A model generated the notes under the pieces. That model was not told the origin of the DNA, searched no databases, and saw only the letters and a program-made list of their open reading frames with translations. The translations under genes and the position numbers were made by a program. This document shows positions 35,592-43,651 of a stretch of 64,000 bases of DNA, piece after piece (the stretch's first letter is position 1; each line of letters starts with the position of its first letter). The DNA is from Ilumatobacter sp963746265 (GTDB lineage: Bacteria; Actinomycetota; Acidimicrobiia; Acidimicrobiales; Ilumatobacteraceae): positions 124,001 through 188,000 of the forward strand of contig CAVVAM010000002.1 of NCBI GenBank assembly GCA_963746265.1, written 5' to 3'.

Positions 35592-36710
35592 ATCTCGAAG
35601 TCCGTCCTCATACTCGGCACGCTGCACGGCCAGGCCGATGCGATCGTTCGGTTGAGGGGCAGGGGTTGGTCGGTCTTCGCGTGCGGCCATCGCCGGGACG
35701 GCCCAGGCGTCGAAGCCGCCGACGAGTTCTTCCTCGTCGACATCCTCGACGTCGACGCCGTCGCCGAACTGGCGGAGCGCCTGAAGGTGGACATCGTGTA
35801 CTCGGTGGGTTCCGACAACGCGATGCCCACCGTCGCCGCCGTTTCCGAACGGCTCGGCCTCCCCCACTTCCATTCGCCGGAGATCACCGAGACGCTGCAC
35901 CAGAAGGTCCGGCTGCGCAAGTTTCTCGCCGATCACGACCTGAGTCCGGTCGACTACCGCGTGGTTCGGTCGGTCGACGACGTCATCGGATTCGACCACT
36001 ATCCCGCGATCGTGAAGCCGTCGGACAGCCAAGGCCAACGCGGCATCCGAGTCGTCGAGGACGAAGTCGAGGCCGCTGCAGCCGTGCCCGACGCGCTCGC
36101 CGTCTCGGCCAGCGAGTCGGCCGTGCTCGAGGAGTTCCTCGTCGGGCCGGAGATCTCGATCCACGTGTTCGTCGTCGACGGAGAGGTTCGGTTCATGCTG
36201 CCGACCGACCGCTACGTCTGGGCCGGACCGATGACCGGCGTTCCGTCCGGTCACGGCGTCCCGGCCGCATTGCTCGAACCGTCGGTCCGGCCGGCGGTGG
36301 AGCGCCTGGTGGCGGCAGTGGTCGACGGGCTCGAGGTCACCACGGGGCCGCTGTACTTCCAGATGATCCTGACCGATGACGGTCCGCGGATCGTCGAGAT
36401 CGCCCCGCGTCTGGACGGATGTCACCTGTGGCGCCTCATCGAGCAGCACACCGGTTTCAACATCCTCGATCGATGCTTCGATCTCCTCGCCGGTCGGGAA
36501 TGGGAGCCGATCGCGACGTGGGACGACGAACCTCGTCTCGAGCTGCTGTTCGATCTGGGGCCTCCGGATGTACCGGTCCGTTGGGACGGCGCCGAAGAGA
36601 CCACCCGCGGCCTGCGGTTCGAAGAACGTCAGGTCGCAGCGGGTGAACTGCCACGCGATGCGAACGGCGTGGTCTCCCGCCTCGGCTATCGGATCGTCGA
36701 GGCACGATGA
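35592..36710 (+). CDS. ATP-grasp carboxylate-amine ligase-like protein (start unclear)
   Basis: About 372 residues of ATP-grasp fold. The N-terminal strand SVLILGTLHGQADAIVRL is encoded upstream of any ATG, GTG or TTG in frame. The first ordinary start is TTG 35652, which would cut this strand off. An ATC at 35592 after GGGGGTGA, or a GTG at 35585 with one base too many (GTGAGTCATC for GTGAGTATC), would restore it. Core motifs are AIVKPSDSQGQRGIRVV near 140, SAVLEEFLVGPEISIHVFVV, and IVEIAPRLDGCHLWRLI. Such enzymes form amides from acyl phosphates. In this operon it may modify the nonulosonic acid or a precursor. It overlaps the epimerase gene by 4 bases. Confidence 0.78.
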   Translation: MSKSVLILGTLHGQADAIVRLRGRGWSVFACGHRRDGPGVEAADEFFLVDILDVDAVAELAERLKVDIVYSVGSDNAMPTVAAVSERLGLPHFHSPEITETLHQKVRLRKFLADHDLSPVDYRVVRSVDDVIGFDHYPAIVKPSDSQGQRGIRVVEDEVEAAAAVPDALAVSASESAVLEEFLVGPEISIHVFVVDGEVRFMLPTDRYVWAGPMTGVPSGHGVPAALLEPSVRPAVERLVAAVVDGLEVTTGPLYFQMILTDDGPRIVEIAPRLDGCHLWRLIEQHTGFNILDRCFDLLAGREWEPIATWDDEPRLELLFDLGPPDVPVRWDGAEETTRGLRFEERQVAAGELPRDANGVVSRLGYRIVEAR

Positions 36711-37567
36711 CCGTCGTCGCCGTGACCGGCGCTCGCGGCTTCCTCGGGCAGCACACGGTCGCGGACCTCGAGCGGGCCGGGCACATCGTCGTGGGGATCG
36801 GACGGGGCGAGGACGGCTCACTCACTCGTCTGTCCGGCCCCCCGACCGCGACCGGTTCGTTGTTCGACGGCGTCGACGCCGTCGTCCACCTCGCGAGCCT
36901 GCTGTCGCTCGGCCCCGACTCGAACGTGGCCGACTACCTCGAGGTCAACGTCGCCCTGTCGGAACGACTCGTCCGCGATGCGGCGGCGGCGGGCGCGGCG
37001 TCGTTCGTCTTCGCATCGTCGCGCCTCGTGTACCCGGCCGACCTGGGGAGGGAAGCGACGGAGGCGGATGCGGCACCCGACAACGCCTACGGCCTCAGCA
37101 AGTTCCTCGCCGAGCAGGTGCTCGCGTTCCAAGCCTCACGTCTCGACATTGCGGTGACATCGCTGCGGATCTCACAGCTGGTGGGGCCCGGCGACAACGG
37201 TCGCGGCGCCCTGGCGGCGTTCGCACGCGCAGCGTTCGACGGCGGGACGATCCAGGTGACCGGCGAGGGCGTCGCGGTCCGCGACTTCCTCGACGTTCGC
37301 GACGCCGCCCGTGCCCTTCGTCTCGGTGTCGAACGGTCACCGGACGTCGACGCGCTGAACATCGGCGCCGGTGGCCGATCGATCCTGGAACTGGCTCGAT
37401 GCGCAGCCCACGCAGCCGGGCGGGCCGACGACAGCATCGTCCACCGACCGACCGACGACGAAGACCGGTCGTTCTGGGCACTCGACACCACGTTGGCGAG
37501 TCGAGCGATCGGGTGGACTCCCGAGTACACGCTCGAGCAGACCCTCACCGATCGATGGCGCCCGTGA
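36707..37567 (+). CDS. NAD-dependent sugar epimerase/dehydratase
   Basis: A 286-residue extended SDR. It has VTGARGFLGQHTVADL at the N terminus (GxxGxxG), VVHLASLLSLGPDS, FVFASSRLVYPADLG, and the Tyr/Lys pair in NAYGLSKFLAEQVL. It is somewhat shorter than GalE. The enzyme would epimerise, reduce or dehydrate an NDP-sugar or a late intermediate. Its position between the ATP-grasp and PseI genes, with a 4-base overlap, places it in the nonulosonic acid operon. Pseudaminic acid synthesis itself does not need it, so it may give a modified or isomeric sugar. Confidence 0.82.
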   Translation: MTVVAVTGARGFLGQHTVADLERAGHIVVGIGRGEDGSLTRLSGPPTATGSLFDGVDAVVHLASLLSLGPDSNVADYLEVNVALSERLVRDAAAAGAASFVFASSRLVYPADLGREATEADAAPDNAYGLSKFLAEQVLAFQASRLDIAVTSLRISQLVGPGDNGRGALAAFARAAFDGGTIQVTGEGVAVRDFLDVRDAARALRLGVERSPDVDALNIGAGGRSILELARCAAHAAGRADDSIVHRPTDDEDRSFWALDTTLASRAIGWTPEYTLEQTLTDRWRP

Positions 37568-37644
37568 CGAACCGGTCCGATCGGCCGTCTCGGCGCCAAC
37601 CAATGATCCCGGTTCGCGCCGAAGTCCGCATCGCCCACCACGAG

Positions 37645-37650
37645 TAGCAT
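37645..37650 (+). promoter_or_regulatory. Putative -10 box of pseI, leaderless layout
   Basis: TAGCAT ends 7 bases before the ATG at 37658. This favours the second in-frame ATG (37658) over the one at 37649, which overlaps the box. It also suggests that pseI has its own promoter in the 82-bp gap after the epimerase gene. Confidence 0.42.
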
Positions 37651-38719
37651 GTCGGCCATGAGCATCAAGATCGGGACGCATCCGGTCGGCCGAGATCACC
37701 CTCCGTTCATCATCGCGGAGATGTCGGGGAATCATGATGGCGATCTCGACCGAGCACTCGAGATCGTCGACATGGTCGCCGCGAGCGGGGCACATTCGCT
37801 GAAGCTGCAGACCTACACGGCCGACACGATGACACTCGACGTCGACCGTGACGAGTTCACGATCTCCGACCCGAAGTCGCTCTGGTACGGACGCACGCTC
37901 TACGAGCTCTACGAAGAAGCGCACACACCGTGGGAGTGGCACGAACCGATCATGCGGCGGGCGGCCGAGCTGGGGGTCCAGTGCTTCAGTACGCCGTTCG
38001 ACACGACTGCGATCGAGTTCCTCGAGCAATTCGATCCGCCGTGTTACAAGATCGCGTCGTTCGAGAACGTCGATCTCCCGTTGATACGCGCCGCCGCATC
38101 GACGGGCAGGCCGCTCATCATCTCGACCGGCATCGCGACGTTCGACGAGGTCGACGAAGCGGTGGAAGCGGCGAGAGGGGCCGGCTGCGCCGATCTCGTG
38201 CTGCTCAAGTGCACCAGCGCGTACCCGGCGTCGCCCGACGACATCCATCTCAACACGCTGGCGGCGATGCGCGACCGGTACGGATGCGAGGTCGGGCTGT
38301 CCGACCACACACTGGGCCTCGGCACCTCGATCGCGTCGGTGGCCCTCGGCGCCACGGTGATCGAGAAGCACGTCACCATGCGCCGCGCCGACGGCGGGGT
38401 CGACTCGGCGTTCTCGCTCGAACCAGACGAACTGAGCGCTCTCGTCATCGAGTCGGACCGCGCCCGGCGGTCGCTCGGCGGCGTGCAGCTCGGACCCTCC
38501 GAGCGTGAGCAGGGTGCACTGCTGCGGCGACGTTCGCTCTACTTCGCGGCCGACATCGCCCAGGGCGACACGATCACGTCCGACAACGTTCGTTCGATCC
38601 GGCCCGGGCTCGGCCTCCCGCCGAAGCACTACGACGACCTGCTCGGTATGGTCGCGACGGCCGACATCCGCCGGGGCACGCCCACGAGCTGGGATCTCGT
38701 TTCCCACCCACCGGGCTGA
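37649..38719 (+). CDS. pseI: Pseudaminic acid synthase (NeuB family)
   Basis: 356 residues from ATG 37649 (353 from 37658). The TIM-barrel part has PPFIIAEMSGNHDGDLDRAL (NeuB AE-x-x-NH-x-G motif), LKLQTYTADTMTLDV, CFSTPFDTTAIEFL, CYKIASFENVDLPLI, LLKCTSAYPASPDDIHLN, and GLSDHTLGLGTSIASVALGA. A C-terminal SAF (antifreeze-like) domain from about 285 covers RRSLYFAADIAQGDTITSDN. The SLWYGRTLYELYEEAHTP segment is characteristic of PseI rather than NeuB or LegI. It condenses the 6-deoxy-AltdiNAc sugar with phosphoenolpyruvate to give pseudaminic acid. Confidence 0.92.
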   Translation: MSAMSIKIGTHPVGRDHPPFIIAEMSGNHDGDLDRALEIVDMVAASGAHSLKLQTYTADTMTLDVDRDEFTISDPKSLWYGRTLYELYEEAHTPWEWHEPIMRRAAELGVQCFSTPFDTTAIEFLEQFDPPCYKIASFENVDLPLIRAAASTGRPLIISTGIATFDEVDEAVEAARGAGCADLVLLKCTSAYPASPDDIHLNTLAAMRDRYGCEVGLSDHTLGLGTSIASVALGATVIEKHVTMRRADGGVDSAFSLEPDELSALVIESDRARRSLGGVQLGPSEREQGALLRRRSLYFAADIAQGDTITSDNVRSIRPGLGLPPKHYDDLLGMVATADIRRGTPTSWDLVSHPPG

Positions 38720-38931
38720 ACGCCGGCTGCATCGCTCCGTGTCGTCGTCTCGGGCCAGCGCTTTCGTCGTCGGCATGCCGAATCGGCGTCGCGATCGGTT
38801 GGTTCGAGCGACTCGTCGAGAGGTGGATGCTCACTCGTGTGCACGCGCCTCGCGCCTCGCCGGTGTGCTTCGAGTCGCGACCGGAACGAGGTCGAGTCGG
38901 TTTCGCCGGTGGCGCGTGGGCCGGGTGAGCC
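38720..38931. other. Spacer between pseI and the flavoprotein gene
   Basis: 212 bp without a supported gene. Open frames here are short and arginine-rich, as expected by chance at this GC content. No clear promoter or terminator was found. Confidence 0.4.
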
Positions 38932-40146
38932 GTGTCGAACGCCGTTGAGCAGGTCCGGTCGGAGCTCGTGGTGATCGGAGCAGGTGCGGCGGGTCTGATG
39001 GCGTCCTGCGTGGCCCACCCGGAGGTTCCGACGCTCCTCGTGACGGATCGTGGTATCGGCACGTCCAACAGCGCCGTCGCACAGGGAGGACTCCAGTTGC
39101 CCGACGAGGACGCCTCCGCGATCGAGCGATTCCGCGACGACATCCTGCGATCCGGCGGCCCGTCCGTCGACACCGAGCGGCTCGACCACTTCGTCAACGC
39201 GGTACGGCCGACCGTCGAGCGGTTGCGAGCATGGGGGCTCGAGTTGGATCTCGACGACGAGGGTCGACCGATCAAGCGACTGGCCGGCGGCCTCAGCGAG
39301 CCCCGTGTGGTAACGGCGGGCGATCGTATCGGCTCGGCGATTCTCAAGGTGCTCAGGAGTCGCGCCGAGCACCTCGGCGTCTCCGTCGTCACGAAGCGCC
39401 AGATCGTCGACCTGCAACATCGGGGGGACGCCTTCGTGCTGCGGGACCGGGACGGTGGTGACATCCAGGCTCGCGCCGTCATCGTCGGTGTCGGTGGAGG
39501 CGCCTTCGAGTTCGCCCGGCAGACCGGTCGACCCACCTCGAATCCACCCAACGCCAACACCACGCTGTACGCCGCCCTGCGTCGGCTCGGACTGGTCGAG
39601 ATCGATCCGGATCTGTTCCAGTTCCAGCCGTACGGCATCGTGGACACGGATGGAACGATCACGGGCAAGTGCGTACCCGAGAGCATCGTCGAGCTCGGCG
39701 CACGCGTCGTCGACAGGAGTGGGGCTGCGGTCGCTCCACCGCGAGCCGATCGACGATCGCTGACGGCGGCGATGTTCGCGTCGATGGACAACGGCACCGC
39801 GGAGATCGCCCCGAACGGGCAGCCAGTGCTCCGACTGACGCTCGGGAAGGTCGCGCCGCAGTTGGTCGAGCAACGCTATCCCCATCTCGGCCGGGTCTAC
39901 GGGCGCTCGCGACTGGACGGCGGCGACGTGTTCGTGGTGCCGGTGCTCCACTATCAGCTCGGCGGCTTCGCGGTCGAGCCCGACGGCTCCACACCGATAC
40001 CCGGACTCTTCCTGGCCGGCGAGGTGACCGGTGGCCTGCACGGCCACAACCGCCTGATGGGCAACGGCATCACCGAGGCCGTCGTCGACGGATTCGTCGC
40101 CGGCCAGGCCGCGATCGACTACCTCAGGTCGTCAACGGATCGTTGA
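38932..40146 (+). CDS. Fumarate reductase/L-aspartate oxidase-like FAD flavoprotein
   Basis: A 404-residue protein of the FRD/SDH-flavoprotein superfamily. It has the FAD dinucleotide motif LVVIGAGAAGLMAS at 11-24, SNSAVAQGGLQLPDEDASAI (equivalent to the NxxAQGG of L-aspartate oxidase), and a C-terminal LHYQLGGFAVEPDGSTPIPG followed by LFLAGEVTGGLHGHNRLMGN. These provide the substrate His and Arg expected for binding a fumarate-like dicarboxylate. It is shorter than SdhA/FrdA (about 580) because the C-terminal helical domain is missing. Its partner genes suggest that it reduces the carbon-carbon double bond of sulfoacrylate, an analogue of fumarate; this is inference. It converges on the ATP-grasp gene with a 23-base overlap. 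Confidence 0.85.
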   Translation: MSNAVEQVRSELVVIGAGAAGLMASCVAHPEVPTLLVTDRGIGTSNSAVAQGGLQLPDEDASAIERFRDDILRSGGPSVDTERLDHFVNAVRPTVERLRAWGLELDLDDEGRPIKRLAGGLSEPRVVTAGDRIGSAILKVLRSRAEHLGVSVVTKRQIVDLQHRGDAFVLRDRDGGDIQARAVIVGVGGGAFEFARQTGRPTSNPPNANTTLYAALRRLGLVEIDPDLFQFQPYGIVDTDGTITGKCVPESIVELGARVVDRSGAAVAPPRADRRSLTAAMFASMDNGTAEIAPNGQPVLRLTLGKVAPQLVEQRYPHLGRVYGRSRLDGGDVFVVPVLHYQLGGFAVEPDGSTPIPGLFLAGEVTGGLHGHNRLMGNGITEAVVDGFVAGQAAIDYLRSSTDR

Positions 40147-41374
40147 GCAACGCCACCGGCGGCCAGAACGCCAGATTGGTCCCGGCTTCACCGGTGACCT
40201 GCAGCATCGAGTACGCAGCACCGGCCCGGCCGAGTGCCTCCGAGCGATCGGCTCCCGTGACGATGAAATAGCCGACGCGGCCCATCGAGTCGGTGATCTC
40301 GTTCTGGACGTGGCCGGGCGCGACATACCAGCTGCCCTCGTCGATCAGCCCATCGGCGACGAGCGCGTCCATCGACGACAGCTCGGTGACCACGCCGGGC
40401 TGCGCCACGATGAAGTTCACCAGTCCACTCGGCGACCCGGACGACCGGTGGGACGAGAGTTCGAAGCCGAGCGCGAGGTCGATCGAACGATCGATCGGGT
40501 GCAGGTCGATGAGCCGCGGCAGCAACTGCGCCTCGTGTCCGCCACCGACCCGCGCTGCCGCCTCCACGACTCGGACGCCGTCGCCGGTGACGATCGCTTG
40601 GATGTACAGCGGCCCCGACGTGAGGTCGTACGCGCGGGCGACACCGCTCGCGATGTCGGCGCATTCGTCGCGACGGTCCGCGTGCACGGACGGAGAGACG
40701 TGTTGCAGACAGATACCGAGACTCGGCGGTGGGTTGAAGGTGACGCGGTCGAGCACGGCGACGTGCTCGACCGCGCCGTCACGCATCCAGGCGTTGATCG
40801 TCACCTCGGGACCCTCGTGGAAGTGCTCGACGACGACGGCGCCCGTCGGCGACACTGCCCGTGCGGCTTCGATCGCAGGCTCCAGATCGTCGTGGTCGTG
40901 AACGATGGACAGACCGCGTTGTCCTTGCGAGTCGGCTGCTTTGACCACGACGGGGAGTTCGACCCGGTCGGCCTCGGAAGCGGCAGCCGGTGACGCCGAC
41001 GTCATCGGCACACCTGCGGCACGCAGGGCTTCGCGCATCGCCGCCTTGTTCGTGGCCCGTCGTGCACCGTCGCTCGAGACGTGACAGGGCAGGCCGAGCA
41101 CCTCGGCCACGCGCGCAACTGCGACGATCGCCTGATCGGTCCCGACCGTCGTCACGCCGTCGATGTCGAACTCCTTCGCCGCCCGCAACATCAGATCGGT
41201 GTCGAACGCATCGGCGAGCACGGCGTGCGAGGCCAGACGTTTCCCCGGCGAATCCTCGTAGTAGTCGGCGGCGATCGTCTCGATGCCTCGTTCCTCCGCA
41301 CGCCGGATCAACGGCGACTGGTGCCGCCCGGCGCCGAGGACCAACAGTCGCAGGCGACGACCGCTGCGGCTCAC
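40124..41374 (-). CDS. ATP-grasp carboxylate-amine ligase
   Basis: A 416-residue ATP-grasp enzyme. The preATP-grasp domain is LRLLVLGAGRHQSPLIRRAE, then IAADYYEDSPGKRLASHAV. The ATP-binding part has ATNKAAMREALRAAGVP, VVVKAADSQGQRGLSIVHDH near 150, VVVEHFHEGPEVTINAWM, and metal ligands in VVEAAARVGGGHEAQLLPRL. The DSQGQRG loop is shared with the ligase at 35592-36710, so the two are paralogues. The last roughly 100 residues form an extra C-terminal domain. It ligates a carboxylate to an amine through an acyl phosphate. The GTG start overlaps the ComA-like gene (GTGA). It is proposed to attach a C3 sulfonate to an amino sugar. Confidence 0.86.
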   Translation of the reverse strand: MSRSGRRLRLLVLGAGRHQSPLIRRAEERGIETIAADYYEDSPGKRLASHAVLADAFDTDLMLRAAKEFDIDGVTTVGTDQAIVAVARVAEVLGLPCHVSSDGARRATNKAAMREALRAAGVPMTSASPAAASEADRVELPVVVKAADSQGQRGLSIVHDHDDLEPAIEAARAVSPTGAVVVEHFHEGPEVTINAWMRDGAVEHVAVLDRVTFNPPPSLGICLQHVSPSVHADRRDECADIASGVARAYDLTSGPLYIQAIVTGDGVRVVEAAARVGGGHEAQLLPRLIDLHPIDRSIDLALGFELSSHRSSGSPSGLVNFIVAQPGVVTELSSMDALVADGLIDEGSWYVAPGHVQNEITDSMGRVGYFIVTGADRSEALGRAGAAYSMLQVTGEAGTNLAFWPPVALLNDPLTT

Positions 41375-42147
41375 GACGGGAGATCCGCGTGGAAGTCGAG
41401 CAGGGTGTCGCCACGCAGTCCGCGTCGTAGCGACTCGCACGGCAACACGTCCGTGACTGCGATGTTGGCGAGGTTCACGTTCGGGCCGAGGAGCCTGATC
41501 AGATAGGTCTGGTGTTCCTTGCGCGGCGCTTCGAACACGAGGAGGTCGACGTCGAACCCGGCATCGAGAACCTCCTCGACCAGACCCGTGCGCATCTCCC
41601 CACTCGTCCGGTACAACCCGGACGTCCCGGACTCGCGCCCCTCGAGAATCACCCGCGACGCGCCTGCCTCGAACTCCTGCTCGATCGACTTCACCCACTT
41701 CGCCGGGGCGACCACCACTGCGGCGTCCTTCCGGCCGACCTCCGACAACACGGTGAACTCGGATGCGAAGTCGCTGATCATCCGCAACTTGTCCTCGGAG
41801 GGAATCTCTGCGGTGCCGTCACTGATCTCGACGGTGCCGACGTTGAGGTCACGCAGCATCGATCGATACTCGTCGACTCGCCCGTGCAGGTAGAACAGCT
41901 CGAACAGGGTGCCGCCGAAGCAGACCTCGATGTCGTGGCGCTGGTACATCGCGATCTTGTCGACGAGGTTCTCCGTGATCAGGCTGGTCCCGAAGCCGAG
42001 CTTGGCGACGTCGACGTGCGCGGCACTCGTGCGCAGGTGATCGTCGAGGAAGTCGACTCCCCACCCGGTGTCGATGATGCTCGTCAGCCCTGAGTCACGA
42101 GGCTTCGATGTTCGGGGTGCGTTGGCGAGGATGTCAGTGAGATTCAT
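41371..42147 (-). CDS. comA: Phosphosulfolactate synthase-like protein (ComA family)
   Basis: 258 residues, the usual ComA length (about 250-270). Matching segments are GLTSIIDTGWGVDFLDDHL at 22-40, HVDVAKLGFGTSLITENLVD, VCFGGTLFELFYLHGRVDEY, TVEISDGTAEIPSEDKLRMI and ILEGRESGTSGLYRTSGEMR. In ComA these segments supply the acidic metal ligands and the basic residues binding phosphoenolpyruvate and sulfite. The known reaction is addition of sulfite to phosphoenolpyruvate, giving (R)-phosphosulfolactate. Here ComB, ComC and ComD/E are absent; the partner is a lyase-superfamily gene (42134-43651), as in the bacterial coenzyme M route. ATG 42147 overlaps the lyase gene by 14 bases. Confidence 0.85.
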   Translation of the reverse strand: MNLTDILANAPRTSKPRDSGLTSIIDTGWGVDFLDDHLRTSAAHVDVAKLGFGTSLITENLVDKIAMYQRHDIEVCFGGTLFELFYLHGRVDEYRSMLRDLNVGTVEISDGTAEIPSEDKLRMISDFASEFTVLSEVGRKDAAVVVAPAKWVKSIEQEFEAGASRVILEGRESGTSGLYRTSGEMRTGLVEEVLDAGFDVDLLVFEAPRKEHQTYLIRLLGPNVNLANIAVTDVLPCESLRRGLRGDTLLDFHADLPS

Positions 42148-43651
42148 GTGTGCGGTTCGTCCTTTCGGGAGCAGGGTTCGCGGCGGTGTTCCGAGCCTGT
42201 CGAACGAGCCGGGACTCGTAGTCGTGACTCGGATGCTGGGTGAACGCACGCCGACTGCGCTCGGCTGACGAGCGGGCGATCGCGATCATGGCCTCCACCT
42301 CGCCGGCGCCGGCGCCGCCGAAGGTGACGCGGGTGGCCAGGGCCTCGCGCGGATCGAGCACCCGGGTGATCGCGGTGTCGTCGAGATCCAGCGCGAGGCC
42401 GACGTCGTCGGCTGCGCGCCGGAGGTCCGACGCTTCGAGCCGATTCCTGCCGTGCTCGACCGCGTTGCGGACTGCGAGCCCGACGGCGTTGTGCGCCGTG
42501 CGGTTGTCGACGCCGGCTGTCAGCGTCAGGTGGTCGCACAACTCGGTGCTCGTCGTGAAGCCATCGGATGCTGCCGAGGCCAGCGCGTCGAGATCGAAGG
42601 TCGTGCCGTCGAGCACCGCGGCCAGCAATCGAGCAGCGTCAGCCGTGTCGTCGAGCAGTCTCGGCGCATCGAGGTAGGCGAACGTCCGACTGTCGGGCTG
42701 GCCCGATGACGTCAGCTGTGTGGCGGTCATCCCCGTGGCGGTGCCGAGCGCGTGACGGGCGGCGCCGCGCAGGTACGTCAGCGAATACGGATTCTTCTTG
42801 TGCGGCATCACCACACTGGTTCGGCTCTGGTCGTCGGCGAGGTCGGCGAACGCGAACCCTTCCGTCGTCCAGAGCTGGAGTTCTTCCGCGAATCGGTCGA
42901 CGGACGTCATGACCTGCATACAGACGTGGGCGATGTCGATCGCCATGTCCGGCGCCCACATGGCATCGCGGGTGTGGCGCAGCACCGTGCCGAAACCCAG
43001 CAGATCGGCCAGCATCTCCCGATCGATCGGCAGCCGACTGCCGTTCGTGGATCCCGACCCTGCGGGGCTGCTGTCGACCAGTGTCAGCGCCCGCTCGATC
43101 CGGTCGAGGTGCCGGGCGAACGGTGCCAGATGGCCGAGCAGATAGTGCCCGAGCGTCGTCGGCTGGGCACGGTGCAGATAGGTCAGATCCGGCATGAGCG
43201 TCGCGCTGTGCGCCTCGGCCACCCGCGCACCGACCGACACGAGGTCGGCGACGGCCGTTCCGAGATGGAGCAGTCGCTCTCGACATGCGACCTGCCACGC
43301 GATCGTGGAAGCCTCGCGTCGCGCTCGGCCGGCGTGCACGTATCCGGCCGACCGACCGACCCGATCACGGAGCATTCGATCGCGATTGTTGTAGATGTCG
43401 CCCACCGACGGGTCCAACACCAACCCGTCGACGTCGACGAGCGCGAGCAGCCCGTCGAGCAGGGGTCCGCGATGTTCCTCCGGCAGGAGCCCGGCCGCGT
43501 CGAGCGTGAGCACATGGGCCAGGTCCGCCATGGCCATTCCGGGCCACAGATACGGCGCCGCTTCGAGTTCGTGCGCGAACGCGGTCCGAGCGAGCAGCTC
43601 CGACGGTCCGGACCGGAGACGGTGCCCCGATCCCAGTGCCTCGTCGCTCAT
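42134..43651 (-). CDS. Argininosuccinate lyase-like member of the aspartase/fumarase superfamily
   Basis: A 505-residue, mostly helical protein. It has DIYNNRDRMLRDRVG, YLHRAQPTTLGHYLLGHLAP (ArgH-like second conserved region with the catalytic His), STNGSRLPIDREMLADLLGF, and the superfamily signature loop TSVVMPHKKNPYSLTYLRG. The Ser just before x-MP in GSSxMP is Val here, so the canonical catalytic serine is missing. There are no other arginine genes nearby. In bacterial coenzyme M synthesis an enzyme of this superfamily (XcbC1) removes phosphate from phosphosulfolactate to give sulfoacrylate. Pairing with the ComA-like gene suggests the same step here (inference). It overlaps the glycosyltransferase gene by 4 bases. 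Confidence 0.85.
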   Translation of the reverse strand: MSDEALGSGHRLRSGPSELLARTAFAHELEAAPYLWPGMAMADLAHVLTLDAAGLLPEEHRGPLLDGLLALVDVDGLVLDPSVGDIYNNRDRMLRDRVGRSAGYVHAGRARREASTIAWQVACRERLLHLGTAVADLVSVGARVAEAHSATLMPDLTYLHRAQPTTLGHYLLGHLAPFARHLDRIERALTLVDSSPAGSGSTNGSRLPIDREMLADLLGFGTVLRHTRDAMWAPDMAIDIAHVCMQVMTSVDRFAEELQLWTTEGFAFADLADDQSRTSVVMPHKKNPYSLTYLRGAARHALGTATGMTATQLTSSGQPDSRTFAYLDAPRLLDDTADAARLLAAVLDGTTFDLDALASAASDGFTTSTELCDHLTLTAGVDNRTAHNAVGLAVRNAVEHGRNRLEASDLRRAADDVGLALDLDDTAITRVLDPREALATRVTFGGAGAGEVEAMIAIARSSAERSRRAFTQHPSHDYESRLVRQARNTAANPAPERTNRTHESH

